Below are positions 8,505 to 17,224 of a stretch of DNA of 64,000 bases, piece after piece. The first letter of the stretch is position 1, and every line of letters begins with the position of its first letter. Both the position numbers and the translations under genes were made by a program. The DNA comes from Mucinivorans sp036654415 (GTDB taxonomy: Bacteria; Bacteroidota; Bacteroidia; Bacteroidales; Rikenellaceae), in assembly GCA_036654415.1 (NCBI GenBank), contig JAVVSB010000004.1, forward strand, positions 1-64,000, written 5' to 3'. A model generated the notes under the pieces. It saw only the letters and a program-made list of their open reading frames with translations. It was not told the origin of the DNA and ran no database searches.

Positions 8505-11138
8505 ATGACAGAGATAGCTGCCAAATACGACCCAGCCAAGGCCGAGAATTATTGGTACACCTACTGGATGGAAAAAGGATTTTTCCATTCAGAACCCGAC
8601 AACCGTACACCATACACCATTGTCATTCCGCCTCCTAATGTAACGGGGGTGCTCCACATGGGCCATATGCTCAACAATACCATTCAGGATGTGTTAGTCC
8701 GTAGAGCTCGTATGCGTGGGCTCAACGCCTGTTGGGTCCCAGGCACCGACCACGCCTCGATTGCCACCGAAGCAAAAGTGGTACAAAAACTGGCTGCCGA
8801 AGGCATAACCAAGGCAGACCTAACGCGCGAAGAATTTCTAGAACACGCCTGGCAATGGAAAGAGAAACACGGGGGAATAATACTGGAACAGCTCAAAAAA
8901 CTGGGTGCTTCATGTGACTGGCAACGTACTAAATTCACCATGGATGAGCCACTTAGCCGTAGTGTAATCAAAGTTTTTGTTGACCTATACAATAAAGGTA
9001 AAATTTATCGCGGCGTGCGCATGGTCAACTGGGACCCCGTAGCACTGACAGCATTAAGCGACGAGGAGGTAATCTACCACGAGCAACAAGGTAAATTATA
9101 CTATTTGCGCTATAAAATAGAGGGCCAGAACAATTATGCCGTTGTGGCCACCACGCGACCCGAAACGATTATGGGTGACACAGCCATGTGCATCAACCCT
9201 AATGACCAAAAAAACACCCATCTCAAGGGCAAACGGGTCATTGTACCTCTAGTTGGACGTTCAATCCCCGTTATTGAGGACGAATATGTGGATATAGATT
9301 TCGGGACTGGCTGTCTTAAAGTCACCCCAGCTCACGATGTGAATGACTATATGTTGGGCGAAAAATATGGTCTTAAAGCCATTGATATTTTCAACGACAA
9401 TGGCACACTCAACAACAACGGAATGATGTATGCAGGGCAAGACCGTTTTGCAGTACGAACCCAGATTGTCAAAGACTTAGAGGCCGCAGGGCTAATAGAA
9501 AAGGTGGAAGATTACACCAATAAAGTAGGTACCTCGGAACGAAGCGGAGCAGTGATTGAACCTAAACTCTCGATGCAGTGGTTCCTCTCGATGGAGCAGT
9601 TGGCTCAACCTGCTCTAAAGGCTGTAATGGAGGATACAATTAAACTCTATCCCGATAAATTTAAAAACACCTATCGCTATTGGATGGAGAATGTCAAGGA
9701 TTGGTGTGTCTCTCGTCAATTGTGGTGGGGGCAACAAATTCCTGCCTATTATCTGCCTCAAGGTGGTTATGTTGTGGCTGAAACTCCAGAGCAGGCTTTA
9801 GAATTAGCCCGCACAAAGAGCGGCAATAGTGCTCTGCAAATGCGTGACCTGCGTCAAGACCCAGATGTTTTGGATACTTGGTTTAGCTCGTGGTTATGGC
9901 CAATATCCGTCTTTGATGGTATCAACAATCCAGATAATAAAGATATTAACTACTATTATCCTACAAATGACTTAGTTACCGCTCCCGAAATTCTATTTTT
10001 CTGGGTGGCACGCATGATTATTGCAGGTTATGAATACCGAGACCAGAAACCTTTCCAAAATGTGTATCTCACAGGTATTGTACGCGATAAGTTACGTCGC
10101 AAGATGAGTAAATCACTCGGTAATTCGCCCGACCCTCTGGATTTAATTGCCAAGTATGGAGCCGATTCGGTACGTGTTGCCATGATGCTCTGCTCATCGG
10201 CTGGGAATGATATTATCTTTGACGAAAGCCTTATTGAGCAAGGACGTAATTTTGGCAATAAAATTTGGAACACATTTCGTCTGCTGAAAATGTGGGACAT
10301 CTCAGATTCTGTGTCGCAACCCAGAAGTTCCACTGTGGCCATAGAGTGGTTCCAAAATCTTATGAATAAGACAATTAGTGAAATAGATGAGGATTTCAAG
10401 AGCTACCGTATTAGCGATGCGCTGATGAAACTCTACAAACTGTTTTGGGATGATTTTTCGGCTACCTATCTCGAAATTATCAAGCCTGCCTATGGGCAAC
10501 CCATTGACAATAATACCATTACCACTACAATTGGGTTCTACGAGACCCTGCTTCAGCAGCTTCACCCCTATATGCCTTTTATAACCGAAGAGATATGGCA
10601 CCATATCGCTCAACGCAGTGAACATGACTGTATTATGGTAAGTCAATATGCACCTCTAGGTACGTTCGATAATGGTATTATCGAACGCACCTCTTTGGCC
10701 ATGCAGGTGATAACGGCAGTGCGTGGAATACGTGCCAAGAAAAACATCCCGCTTAAGGAGCAACTTAAATTGATAGTTATCCGTGACGAAAATTTCCCCG
10801 AAGAGTTTAGTTCAGTTATTACCAAATTGGCCAACATCTCCAACGTTGAATTTGTATCCGACAAACCATCGGGAACTGCAGCGTTTATTGTCAAAACAAC
10901 CGAATATTTCGTACCACTGGCAGGGGCAATTAATATCGACGATGAAATTGAAAAACTGACAAAAGAGTTGAAATACGCTCAAGGCTTTTTAGAAAATGTA
11001 CTTAAAAAGCTCTCTAATGAACGTTTTGTACAAAATGCCCCAGCCAAAGTTCTGGAGACCGAATACGCCAAAAAGTCAGATGCTGAAGGTAAAATTAAAG
11101 CCATTGAGGAACAACTATCAGAATTAAAAGGGAAATAG
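8505..11138 (+). CDS. valS: Valyl-tRNA synthetase
   Basis: 877 residues, full length for a bacterial ValRS. Class I motifs are plain: PPPNVTGVLHMGHM with HIGH-equivalent HMGH at 51-54, and KMSKS at about 532-536 followed by LGNSPDPLD. The editing domain (TTRPETIMGDTA, near 215-227) keeps the threonine-clearing Asp. The C-terminus from about 805 is the ValRS-type coiled coil (IDDEIEKLTKELKYAQ). First gene of an operon with the glycosyltransferase fusion (2-bp gap) and nadE. Confidence 0.98.
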   Translation: MTEIAAKYDPAKAENYWYTYWMEKGFFHSEPDNRTPYTIVIPPPNVTGVLHMGHMLNNTIQDVLVRRARMRGLNACWVPGTDHASIATEAKVVQKLAAEGITKADLTREEFLEHAWQWKEKHGGIILEQLKKLGASCDWQRTKFTMDEPLSRSVIKVFVDLYNKGKIYRGVRMVNWDPVALTALSDEEVIYHEQQGKLYYLRYKIEGQNNYAVVATTRPETIMGDTAMCINPNDQKNTHLKGKRVIVPLVGRSIPVIEDEYVDIDFGTGCLKVTPAHDVNDYMLGEKYGLKAIDIFNDNGTLNNNGMMYAGQDRFAVRTQIVKDLEAAGLIEKVEDYTNKVGTSERSGAVIEPKLSMQWFLSMEQLAQPALKAVMEDTIKLYPDKFKNTYRYWMENVKDWCVSRQLWWGQQIPAYYLPQGGYVVAETPEQALELARTKSGNSALQMRDLRQDPDVLDTWFSSWLWPISVFDGINNPDNKDINYYYPTNDLVTAPEILFFWVARMIIAGYEYRDQKPFQNVYLTGIVRDKLRRKMSKSLGNSPDPLDLIAKYGADSVRVAMMLCSSAGNDIIFDESLIEQGRNFGNKIWNTFRLLKMWDISDSVSQPRSSTVAIEWFQNLMNKTISEIDEDFKSYRISDALMKLYKLFWDDFSATYLEIIKPAYGQPIDNNTITTTIGFYETLLQQLHPYMPFITEEIWHHIAQRSEHDCIMVSQYAPLGTFDNGIIERTSLAMQVITAVRGIRAKKNIPLKEQLKLIVIRDENFPEEFSSVITKLANISNVEFVSDKPSGTAAFIVKTTEYFVPLAGAINIDDEIEKLTKELKYAQGFLENVLKKLSNERFVQNAPAKVLETEYAKKSDAEGKIKAIEEQLSELKGK

Positions 11139-11140
11139 CA

Positions 11141-13141
11141 TTGAAAACAGCAGTAGTCATACTCAATTGGAACGGGAGACAATTCTTGGAGATTTTTCTA
11201 AAAATGGTGGTTGAACGTTCCGTGGGTGCTGATGTGATTGTGGCCGATAATGGTAGCTCAGATGACTCATTGGAGTATCTCAGGGCCAATTTCCCAGCAA
11301 TACGTATTATTGCCTTGAAGAACAACTACGGATATACTGGAGGATACAATAGAGTTCTTCAAATAATTGACAATCAATACGTTGTTCTGCTAAATTCGGA
11401 TATTGAACCTGCTGTCAATTGGCTCATGCCATTAGAAAAACTAATGGATGCCCAGGCTCAAGTGGTGGCCATTCAACCCAAAATTCTCTCCTTTGGCGAT
11501 AAAACACGTTTTGAATACGCTGGGGCCAGTGGCGGATTTATTGATGCATTGGGCTATCCATTTTGCCGCGGACGTTTTATAGGTAACACCTGCGAAGTGG
11601 ACAGTGGTCAATACAATGATGCCCGAGAGTGTTTCTGGGCCACGGGTGCAGCATTGATGGTGCGACGCAAAGCTTTTTTGGAACTTGGTGGTTTCGATGA
11701 CCATTTTTTCGCCCACATGGAGGAGATAGACCTCTGTTGGCGGTTCAAACGGGCTGGCTGGAAGGTGATGGTTGAGCCTGCCTCGTGTGTCTACCACGTT
11801 GGCGGTGGTACATTGCCAGTGTGGTCTCCAAAAAAGACATACCTCAATTTTAGAAATAATATTGCAATGCTTTATAAGAACCTATCTATTCTTAAATTCA
11901 CCATTGTATACACAGTTCGTCTGGCGACAGATTTTCTGAGGCTTTTTAGTTATTTTGTTGTCGGAAAAATGAATTTTGCAGCAGCAATTTTTCGTGGGCA
12001 TCGTGATTTTTGGCGTATGCGCAGCTCTCTCGACCGACAAAACATACTCAGGCACAAGCCAGTAGGACAAATATTTAAGGGTAGTATAATTTTACGTCAA
12101 CTGTTTATTAGTAAAAAATTCAACCGAATGATGTCACTCATTCTTCTGCTTACCCTCACATTAAGCTGCACAACACCAGCTCCAAAAGTGACTGTAACTA
12201 AAGCTATTTCACCACAATTAATTAACAGTGTAATACCATCTTACAACGACTATATAAAATTGGGTGACACCGTCACCATTTCCTACAAACAGGCAGTAGA
12301 GACAGATTCTGTTGCAATCTATTTTGGTGGTAAAAAAATTAATAATCAGTCTATAAAGACAACTAAAATAGGTCGAAATAATTTTTATATCGTTGGTTTT
12401 AAAGATGGAGATAGTCAGCGTATAAATAGTTTTTTTACAGTCTTGCCCAACACGGCCCCAAAAAGAGAAAATGTACAAATCCTAAAAACTATAAATCACC
12501 AAAAAGATGCTTATACCCAAGGCCTGACAATAAAAGATGGCGTAATGTATGAAAGTACAGGACAGTATGGTAGTTCATCTCTACGAGCACTTGATATGGC
12601 TACAGGTAAAATATTACGCCAAAAAAAACTCGCGGATGACTATTTTGGCGAGGGATTAACCATCTTAAATGGCGAACTATACCTACTTACGTGGGAAAAC
12701 CAGAAAGGTTTTATCTACAATTTGGATGATTTTACGGCATCTGGAGAGTTTGCATACACAGGTGAAGGGTGGGGACTGACCACTGATGGAGAGCTTTTAT
12801 ACCTAAGCAACGGGAGTGGACAGATAGTGGTTTACAAACCAGAAAACTTCACAAAGAAAAGAGTGATAGAGGTCTACGATAATAAAGGGAAAGTTGAGAT
12901 GCTCAATGAATTGGAGTGGATAGGTGGCAAAATATGGGCCAATATCTACATGAGCAATACCATTGCCGTGATTGACCCTGAAAGTGGCGTTGTTGAAAAA
13001 TATATAGATTGTACATTTCTAGAGCATTCAATTGGCAATCCACATACAGCTGATGTACTAAATGGCATAGCATTGGATCCAGCTACGGGTCACATATACG
13101 TAACTGGTAAATTATGGGATAAAATGTTTCAAATAAGATAG
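11141..13141 (+). CDS. Fusion: GT2 glycosyltransferase + glutaminyl-peptide cyclotransferase lipoprotein
   Basis: One uninterrupted 666-codon frame from a TTG start (MKTAVVILNWNGRQFLE; no ATG lies nearby). Residues 1 to about 325 are a GT2 enzyme: VILNWNG, ADNGSSDDS, the metal-binding LLNSDIEP, and the C-terminal RGHRDFWRMRSSL block seen near the end of Bacteroidetes GT2 proteins. After KKF comes Met330/Met331, a hydrophobic stretch and the lipobox LTLSC (Cys343), then a beta-propeller of the glutamine cyclotransferase family (DAYTQGLTIKDGVMYESTGQYG, EGWGLTTDGELLYLSNGS, LNELEWIGGKIWANIY). The second half thus looks like a complete lipoprotein joined to a cytoplasmic enzyme, either by loss of a stop codon or with internal initiation at 12128/12131. 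Downstream nadE starts 2 bp later. Confidence 0.85.
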   Translation: MKTAVVILNWNGRQFLEIFLKMVVERSVGADVIVADNGSSDDSLEYLRANFPAIRIIALKNNYGYTGGYNRVLQIIDNQYVVLLNSDIEPAVNWLMPLEKLMDAQAQVVAIQPKILSFGDKTRFEYAGASGGFIDALGYPFCRGRFIGNTCEVDSGQYNDARECFWATGAALMVRRKAFLELGGFDDHFFAHMEEIDLCWRFKRAGWKVMVEPASCVYHVGGGTLPVWSPKKTYLNFRNNIAMLYKNLSILKFTIVYTVRLATDFLRLFSYFVVGKMNFAAAIFRGHRDFWRMRSSLDRQNILRHKPVGQIFKGSIILRQLFISKKFNRMMSLILLLTLTLSCTTPAPKVTVTKAISPQLINSVIPSYNDYIKLGDTVTISYKQAVETDSVAIYFGGKKINNQSIKTTKIGRNNFYIVGFKDGDSQRINSFFTVLPNTAPKRENVQILKTINHQKDAYTQGLTIKDGVMYESTGQYGSSSLRALDMATGKILRQKKLADDYFGEGLTILNGELYLLTWENQKGFIYNLDDFTASGEFAYTGEGWGLTTDGELLYLSNGSGQIVVYKPENFTKKRVIEVYDNKGKVEMLNELEWIGGKIWANIYMSNTIAVIDPESGVVEKYIDCTFLEHSIGNPHTADVLNGIALDPATGHIYVTGKLWDKMFQIR

Positions 13142-13143
13142 TT

Positions 13144-13935
13144 ATGATAGACATTGAACAGACATACAATAATGCGATTACCAATTTACATGATTTTTTT
13201 GTAAAGAATGGCTTTTCGAAGGCTGTTGTGGCACTTTCTGGCGGATTGGATTCGGCCGTTGTGGTAGCCTTGGCCATTAAAGCCCTGGGTAGAGAGAATG
13301 TACGGGTATTGCTTTTGCCATCTAAATTCTCCTCGGACCATTCTGTTTCCGACTCTATGGAGATGGTACATTTATCTGGTATTAAATCAAATACGCTTCC
13401 CATTGAGCCCATTGTAGCCCAAAGTCTTGAGGTTCTTAGCCCCATTTTTGACGGGACTACATCTGGCTTGGCCGAAGAAAATTTACAATCCAGAATCAGG
13501 ATGTTACTCACGATGGCTGTATCGAACAAAACAGGGGCCTTGATGCTCAACACTTCCAACAAAAGTGAAATAATGGTTGGTTACGGAACCCTGTATGGTG
13601 ACACTTGCGGAGCTATTAGCGTGATAGCAAACCTCTACAAAACAGATGTTTATCGCTTAGCTAACCATATTAACAAAGTACAAAATAAGATTATTCCTCA
13701 AAATATAATAGACAAGGCCCCTTCAGCCGAGTTGCGCGAAAATCAGAAAGATTCTGATTCGCTGCCTCCATATAATATTTTAGACAAAATTTTATTGGAA
13801 TTAATTGATAACCAGCACTCGACACCAGAGATAGTAGCCTTAGGCTTCAAAGAAGAGGTGGTTGAACGCGTAGTAAAATTGGTTCGGGGCAGTGCTTTTA
13901 AACGTTCGCAACTTCCACCTGCGTTAAAAATCTGA
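13144..13935 (+). CDS. nadE: NAD synthetase, ammonia-dependent
   Basis: 263 residues, the length of the short, ammonia-dependent NadE that amidates deamido-NAD with ATP. The PP-loop SGGLDSAV is at 32-39, followed by the adenylate-site regions LLLPSKFSSDHSVSDS and NTSNKSEIMVGYGTLYGD. No glutaminase domain is fused. It ends the valS operon; its TGA ends at 13935 and directly abuts the last codon of the convergent lrgB gene at 13936, leaving no intergenic space and no terminator. NAD supply also appears at the other end of the window (nadB, 63215). Confidence 0.95.
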   Translation: MIDIEQTYNNAITNLHDFFVKNGFSKAVVALSGGLDSAVVVALAIKALGRENVRVLLLPSKFSSDHSVSDSMEMVHLSGIKSNTLPIEPIVAQSLEVLSPIFDGTTSGLAEENLQSRIRMLLTMAVSNKTGALMLNTSNKSEIMVGYGTLYGDTCGAISVIANLYKTDVYRLANHINKVQNKIIPQNIIDKAPSAELRENQKDSDSLPPYNILDKILLELIDNQHSTPEIVALGFKEEVVERVVKLVRGSAFKRSQLPPALKI

Positions 13936-14631
13936 TTACCAGAATACCCACCATACAATAGGCACCAAGATGGCGGTCATCATCCCCATCAGACCAATAG
14001 CGAGACCAGCAATTGCCCCTTCCAAGGCCCCCATCTCCATAGCTCGTGCCGTGCCCACACCATGAGCCGCTGCCCCCATAGCCAACCCCTTGGCAATCTT
14101 GCTCTCCACGCCCATAGCTTTGAGTATTGGAGGGCCAATGATACCTCCCAAAATACCAGTCATCACCACAACCACAGAGGTTAGACCTCCGATACCACCA
14201 TTACGTTCAGAGAGTGGAATGGCAATGGGGTTAGTCACCGACTTGGGCATCAAAGAAGCTATTATATCGCCACCACTTCCAAAAAGATAGAGCACCCCTA
14301 TCACGCTCACTACACCAACCAATGAACCCATAACGATGCTAACCATAATTGATGCTAAATTCTTTTTTAAATGCGAAGTCTGTTCCCATAAGGCATAGCC
14401 CAAAGCCACAACAGTAGGGCCCAACAGGAAATCAATGGGTAGGGTGGCTCGCTGGTACTCAATATAGGGAATACCAGTTAAAAGCAGAAAGAGAATGACT
14501 ATCAACATCGAGCTCAACAGCGGATGCAGTAGCGCACAACCTGTTTTACGAAAAAGCCAGCGTGAACAAAAGAAAACCACTAAGGTCAGCAACAAAAGAA
14601 ATATATAGAGGAAAATTTTTGTTAACATCAC
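13936..14631 (-). CDS. lrgB: LrgB/CidB family membrane protein
   Basis: 231 residues, about six or seven hydrophobic segments. The LrgB hallmarks are present: FLLGPTVVALGYALWEQ near 70-85, LMPKSVTNPIAIPLSE near 130-145, and AKGLAMGAAAHGVGTARAME near 180-199. LrgB works with the small holin-like LrgA; LrgAB pairs were first tied to murein hydrolase control and later, in Bacillus and Streptococcus, to pyruvate or acetate transport. Here no lrgA is adjacent: the only lrgA-like gene in the window is at 33650. It is the last gene of a five-gene operon starting with the M20 peptidase. Confidence 0.93.
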   Translation of the reverse strand: MMLTKIFLYIFLLLLTLVVFFCSRWLFRKTGCALLHPLLSSMLIVILFLLLTGIPYIEYQRATLPIDFLLGPTVVALGYALWEQTSHLKKNLASIMVSIVMGSLVGVVSVIGVLYLFGSGGDIIASLMPKSVTNPIAIPLSERNGGIGGLTSVVVVMTGILGGIIGPPILKAMGVESKIAKGLAMGAAAHGVGTARAMEMGALEGAIAGLAIGLMGMMTAILVPIVWWVFW

Positions 14632-14637
14632 TATTGT

Positions 14638-15219
14638 TTAATAATCCAGTGCCTCAATCTGCCACTTTAAATCGGCTACATTTTCGGCCAGCGATAGTAT
14701 TTGGCCACGCAAAAGGGGGCATGATTTATAAATCTCGCGCAGGCAATATGCCGAGGCTTCGGCTGTTATAAACGGTTGTAGTTCATCCATAACGTGCCCC
14801 GATGCCGACTTACCAATAATTAGGTAGGCCGCCTTTTTCTGTAACACATTGCCTGTCTGAACCCAATGCCTCGCAAGCAATAAATGGTCATCAGCTTTAT
14901 AAAAAAGTTGCATCGCACACTGTTCAGCCAACTCCAACGTACTCCATTTTTGGCTCCACAAAATCATCTGTTCAAGGGTTACTTGCACTGGGTCTTCTAT
15001 AAAAATAGCTGCCAGACGAAGTTCTCGCACCTCTTGTCGCCACAGTTCACCAGCCAAAGCGTGGTCTGGACCATAGAAAGCGCAAATATCTTTGATTGTT
15101 GGTATCGAAACACCGTAATTCATACCATATTGTACGCCACATAGTTCCATAGCACCAGTGATATGGCCGTTCATCTGTCGCCGAAGCGCTGAAAAAATTT
15201 TGACTGCTGTTGGACTCAT
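14638..15219 (-). CDS. DNA alkylation repair protein, AlkD-like HEAT repeat
   Basis: 193 residues of mostly helical sequence. The pattern NYGVSIPTIKDICAFYGPDHALAGELW and the following W-x-x-x-x-R-E-x-R-x-A-A-I motif (WRQEVRELRLAAIFIED) fit the short Bacteroidetes members of the DNA alkylation repair (AlkC/AlkD) family, HEAT-like repeat proteins that in the best-studied cases remove bulky or cationic N3/N7 alkylpurines. AlkD's catalytic Asp/Trp pair cannot be placed with certainty here. Its ATG overlaps the aldo-keto reductase stop by 4 bp. Domain assignment is by recognition, so the activity is inferred. Confidence 0.75.
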   Translation of the reverse strand: MSPTAVKIFSALRRQMNGHITGAMELCGVQYGMNYGVSIPTIKDICAFYGPDHALAGELWRQEVRELRLAAIFIEDPVQVTLEQMILWSQKWSTLELAEQCAMQLFYKADDHLLLARHWVQTGNVLQKKAAYLIIGKSASGHVMDELQPFITAEASAYCLREIYKSCPLLRGQILSLAENVADLKWQIEALDY

Positions 15220-16172
15220 CTAACTTTTGTTAAAAAATCTATTTTTGAAAGTTGCTCCTCAGAAAATGGGGCACTCTCCAGAGTAGTCAAATTTTGATGT
15301 AACTGTTCTGTAGAACTAACCCCAACAATGACTGAGGTGATATGGCCCGATTGCAACTGCCAGGCCAAAGCCATTTGCGAGAGTGACTCTCCGCGCTCAT
15401 CGGCCACTAATTTTAGTGAGCGCACCATGTCAAGGTTTTTTTCGACCTCTGGAATTCTTAGAAAGCCATTAGGGTTGGCTGCCCTTGAATTTTCGGGTAT
15501 CCCACCCAAATATTTTGCAGTAAGTTGTCCTTGAGCCAAAGGTGAAAAGCTAACACATCCCAACCCTAAAGCACGATTAGTATCAAAGAGCTGTTTTTCT
15601 GGTTCTCGAACCAACATTGAATATTTGAGTTGGTTAACCACAACTGGTGTGCCCAAATCACGCAAAATAGCATATGCGGCCATAAGCTGCTCAGGAGGAT
15701 ATTTAGACAGCCCCACGTAGAGAGCCCGCCCACTACGAACGATGGCATCTAAGGCTCCCATAGTCTCCTCGAGTGGAGTATTGGGGTCGTAACGGTGGGA
15801 ATAGAAAATATCAACATAGCGAACTCCAAGCCTAGAAATAGATTCATCACAACTGGCAATCAGGTGCTTACGCGAACACCAGTCACCATAAGGGCCATCC
15901 CACATAGCGTGGCCTGCTTTGGATGTGATAATCATACCGTTACGGTGTGTAGATAAATCCTCACGCAGAATACGTCCAAAATTCATTTCTGCTGCGCCCC
16001 CTGGGGGGCCATAGTTGTTAGCCAAGTCGAATTGGGTAATGCCTTGTTCCCAAGCTTGGAGCACTATATTGCGTGCCTTGATTAAGTCATCGTGTGCTCC
16101 AAAATTATGCCACAGCCCCAACGAAATGGCTGGCATCAAAAGGCCACTTCGGCCACAACGATTGTATTTCAT
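15216..16172 (-). CDS. Aldo/keto reductase, YghZ/Gpr type
   Basis: 318 residues of an NADPH-dependent TIM-barrel reductase. The catalytic tetrad regions are visible: DLANNYGPPGG (Asp, Tyr near 54), ITSKAGHAMWDGPYGDW (Lys) and FYSHRYDPNTP (His). The G-P-P-G-G-A-A-E-x-x-F-G segment and the trailing SQMALAWQL motif are typical of the E. coli YghZ (L-glyceraldehyde 3-phosphate reductase)/Kv-beta-like subgroup, which reduces toxic aldehydes such as methylglyoxal. It overlaps both neighbours by 4 bp, so it is translated as part of the operon. Confidence 0.9.
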   Translation of the reverse strand: MKYNRCGRSGLLMPAISLGLWHNFGAHDDLIKARNIVLQAWEQGITQFDLANNYGPPGGAAEMNFGRILREDLSTHRNGMIITSKAGHAMWDGPYGDWCSRKHLIASCDESISRLGVRYVDIFYSHRYDPNTPLEETMGALDAIVRSGRALYVGLSKYPPEQLMAAYAILRDLGTPVVVNQLKYSMLVREPEKQLFDTNRALGLGCVSFSPLAQGQLTAKYLGGIPENSRAANPNGFLRIPEVEKNLDMVRSLKLVADERGESLSQMALAWQLQSGHITSVIVGVSSTEQLHQNLTTLESAPFSEEQLSKIDFLTKVR

Positions 16173-17224
16173 GGTTTGATGGCAATATAATATATTACAG
16201 GATTATGGTCAGAATTTTCAAACTCTAAATCAATAGTCTGCACATCAAAAGGGGATACACCATCTCCAAAAGCCGCAAAGTCAATAATAGTGCGGGTGGT
16301 AGTGGCAGAATCATAAGGCTGGTAACCATAACGAGCCGAAGGGGTAGTACCATCGTATAAAAATGACTGACCTAAACCCAAGGCTGTGGATGAGACACTC
16401 TCGATTGGAAAATATTTATCGTCACGTTCGGCCTTTGAGGCCACATACAATGGCGGATTGGAGTTCCAATCACCTGCGGTAAATGAGAACCGTTTACCAA
16501 ACAGAAAATTTTTCAAAAATTCCATCTCCTTAGAGCGCATTCCACCTCTGTCGTAAGCCGTATTATGGGTGTTACCTAAATAAAAAGTCTGGTCACTACC
16601 AACAATGGCAAACGAAGCCTCCAATAGACACCGCTTTAAATTAAAAATACTCACTGGAAACGGAAATTTACTTGGATAAGAGTATCGAACCACCTGCTGT
16701 GGTTGGTGACGGGTCAAGATAACCACTCCTGCCTTGACAGAGCCTATGGGGTTGGTCAGTGGGATAGGAACGTATTGACTCACATAGTTGAGTCCCCACC
16801 AACCCATAAATTCGGGTAGGGCAGCCCTCAAAGAGTCGTACTCATTGAGGTAGTAACTCCTCTTAGACGGGAAATCAACCTCCTGAAGTAGGATAAAATC
16901 AGCATCGCGATTTTGCTGCAAAAACTCAATGATTTTGTGCATATTTGTCTCGGTGCGCTCTTTTGAGGTCTGCACACTATTACCTCCATCATAGAAAAAA
17001 TCCATGTCAGAGCCTAATCCTGCGTAACCTATATTCCAGCTCACAATTTTCAGTTTGGTTGGTATACTATCGCCAGAGGGGCCTTCGTCGTACATCACCT
17101 CCATCGGCTCTGGAGTCCACTCTCCAGCCCAAAAAACAGCCAGAGTGATACCCAAAGCAGCCACAACACACAACACTACATATACGATAATACGTAGAAC
17201 TCTATTTTTTGGCAAAATTTTCAT
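16169..17224 (-). CDS. Membrane-anchored endonuclease/exonuclease/phosphatase-fold protein
   Basis: 351 residues with one N-terminal membrane segment (about 10-31). The catalytic part has the EEP landmarks: KIVSWNIGYAG (Asn), ILLQEVDFPSKRS (Glu, metal), GNTHNTAYDRGG, TAGDWNSNPP (Asp/Asn) and the terminal SDHNPVIYYI (Asp-His). Related proteins hydrolyse DNA, RNA, sphingomyelin or inositol phosphates; the exported, anchored domain argues against a DNA-repair role, but the substrate is unknown. It overlaps the upstream M20 gene by 23 bp. A second protein of this fold with a different membrane part lies at 27355. Confidence 0.85.
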   Translation of the reverse strand: MKILPKNRVLRIIVYVVLCVVAALGITLAVFWAGEWTPEPMEVMYDEGPSGDSIPTKLKIVSWNIGYAGLGSDMDFFYDGGNSVQTSKERTETNMHKIIEFLQQNRDADFILLQEVDFPSKRSYYLNEYDSLRAALPEFMGWWGLNYVSQYVPIPLTNPIGSVKAGVVILTRHQPQQVVRYSYPSKFPFPVSIFNLKRCLLEASFAIVGSDQTFYLGNTHNTAYDRGGMRSKEMEFLKNFLFGKRFSFTAGDWNSNPPLYVASKAERDDKYFPIESVSSTALGLGQSFLYDGTTPSARYGYQPYDSATTTRTIIDFAAFGDGVSPFDVQTIDLEFENSDHNPVIYYIAIKP

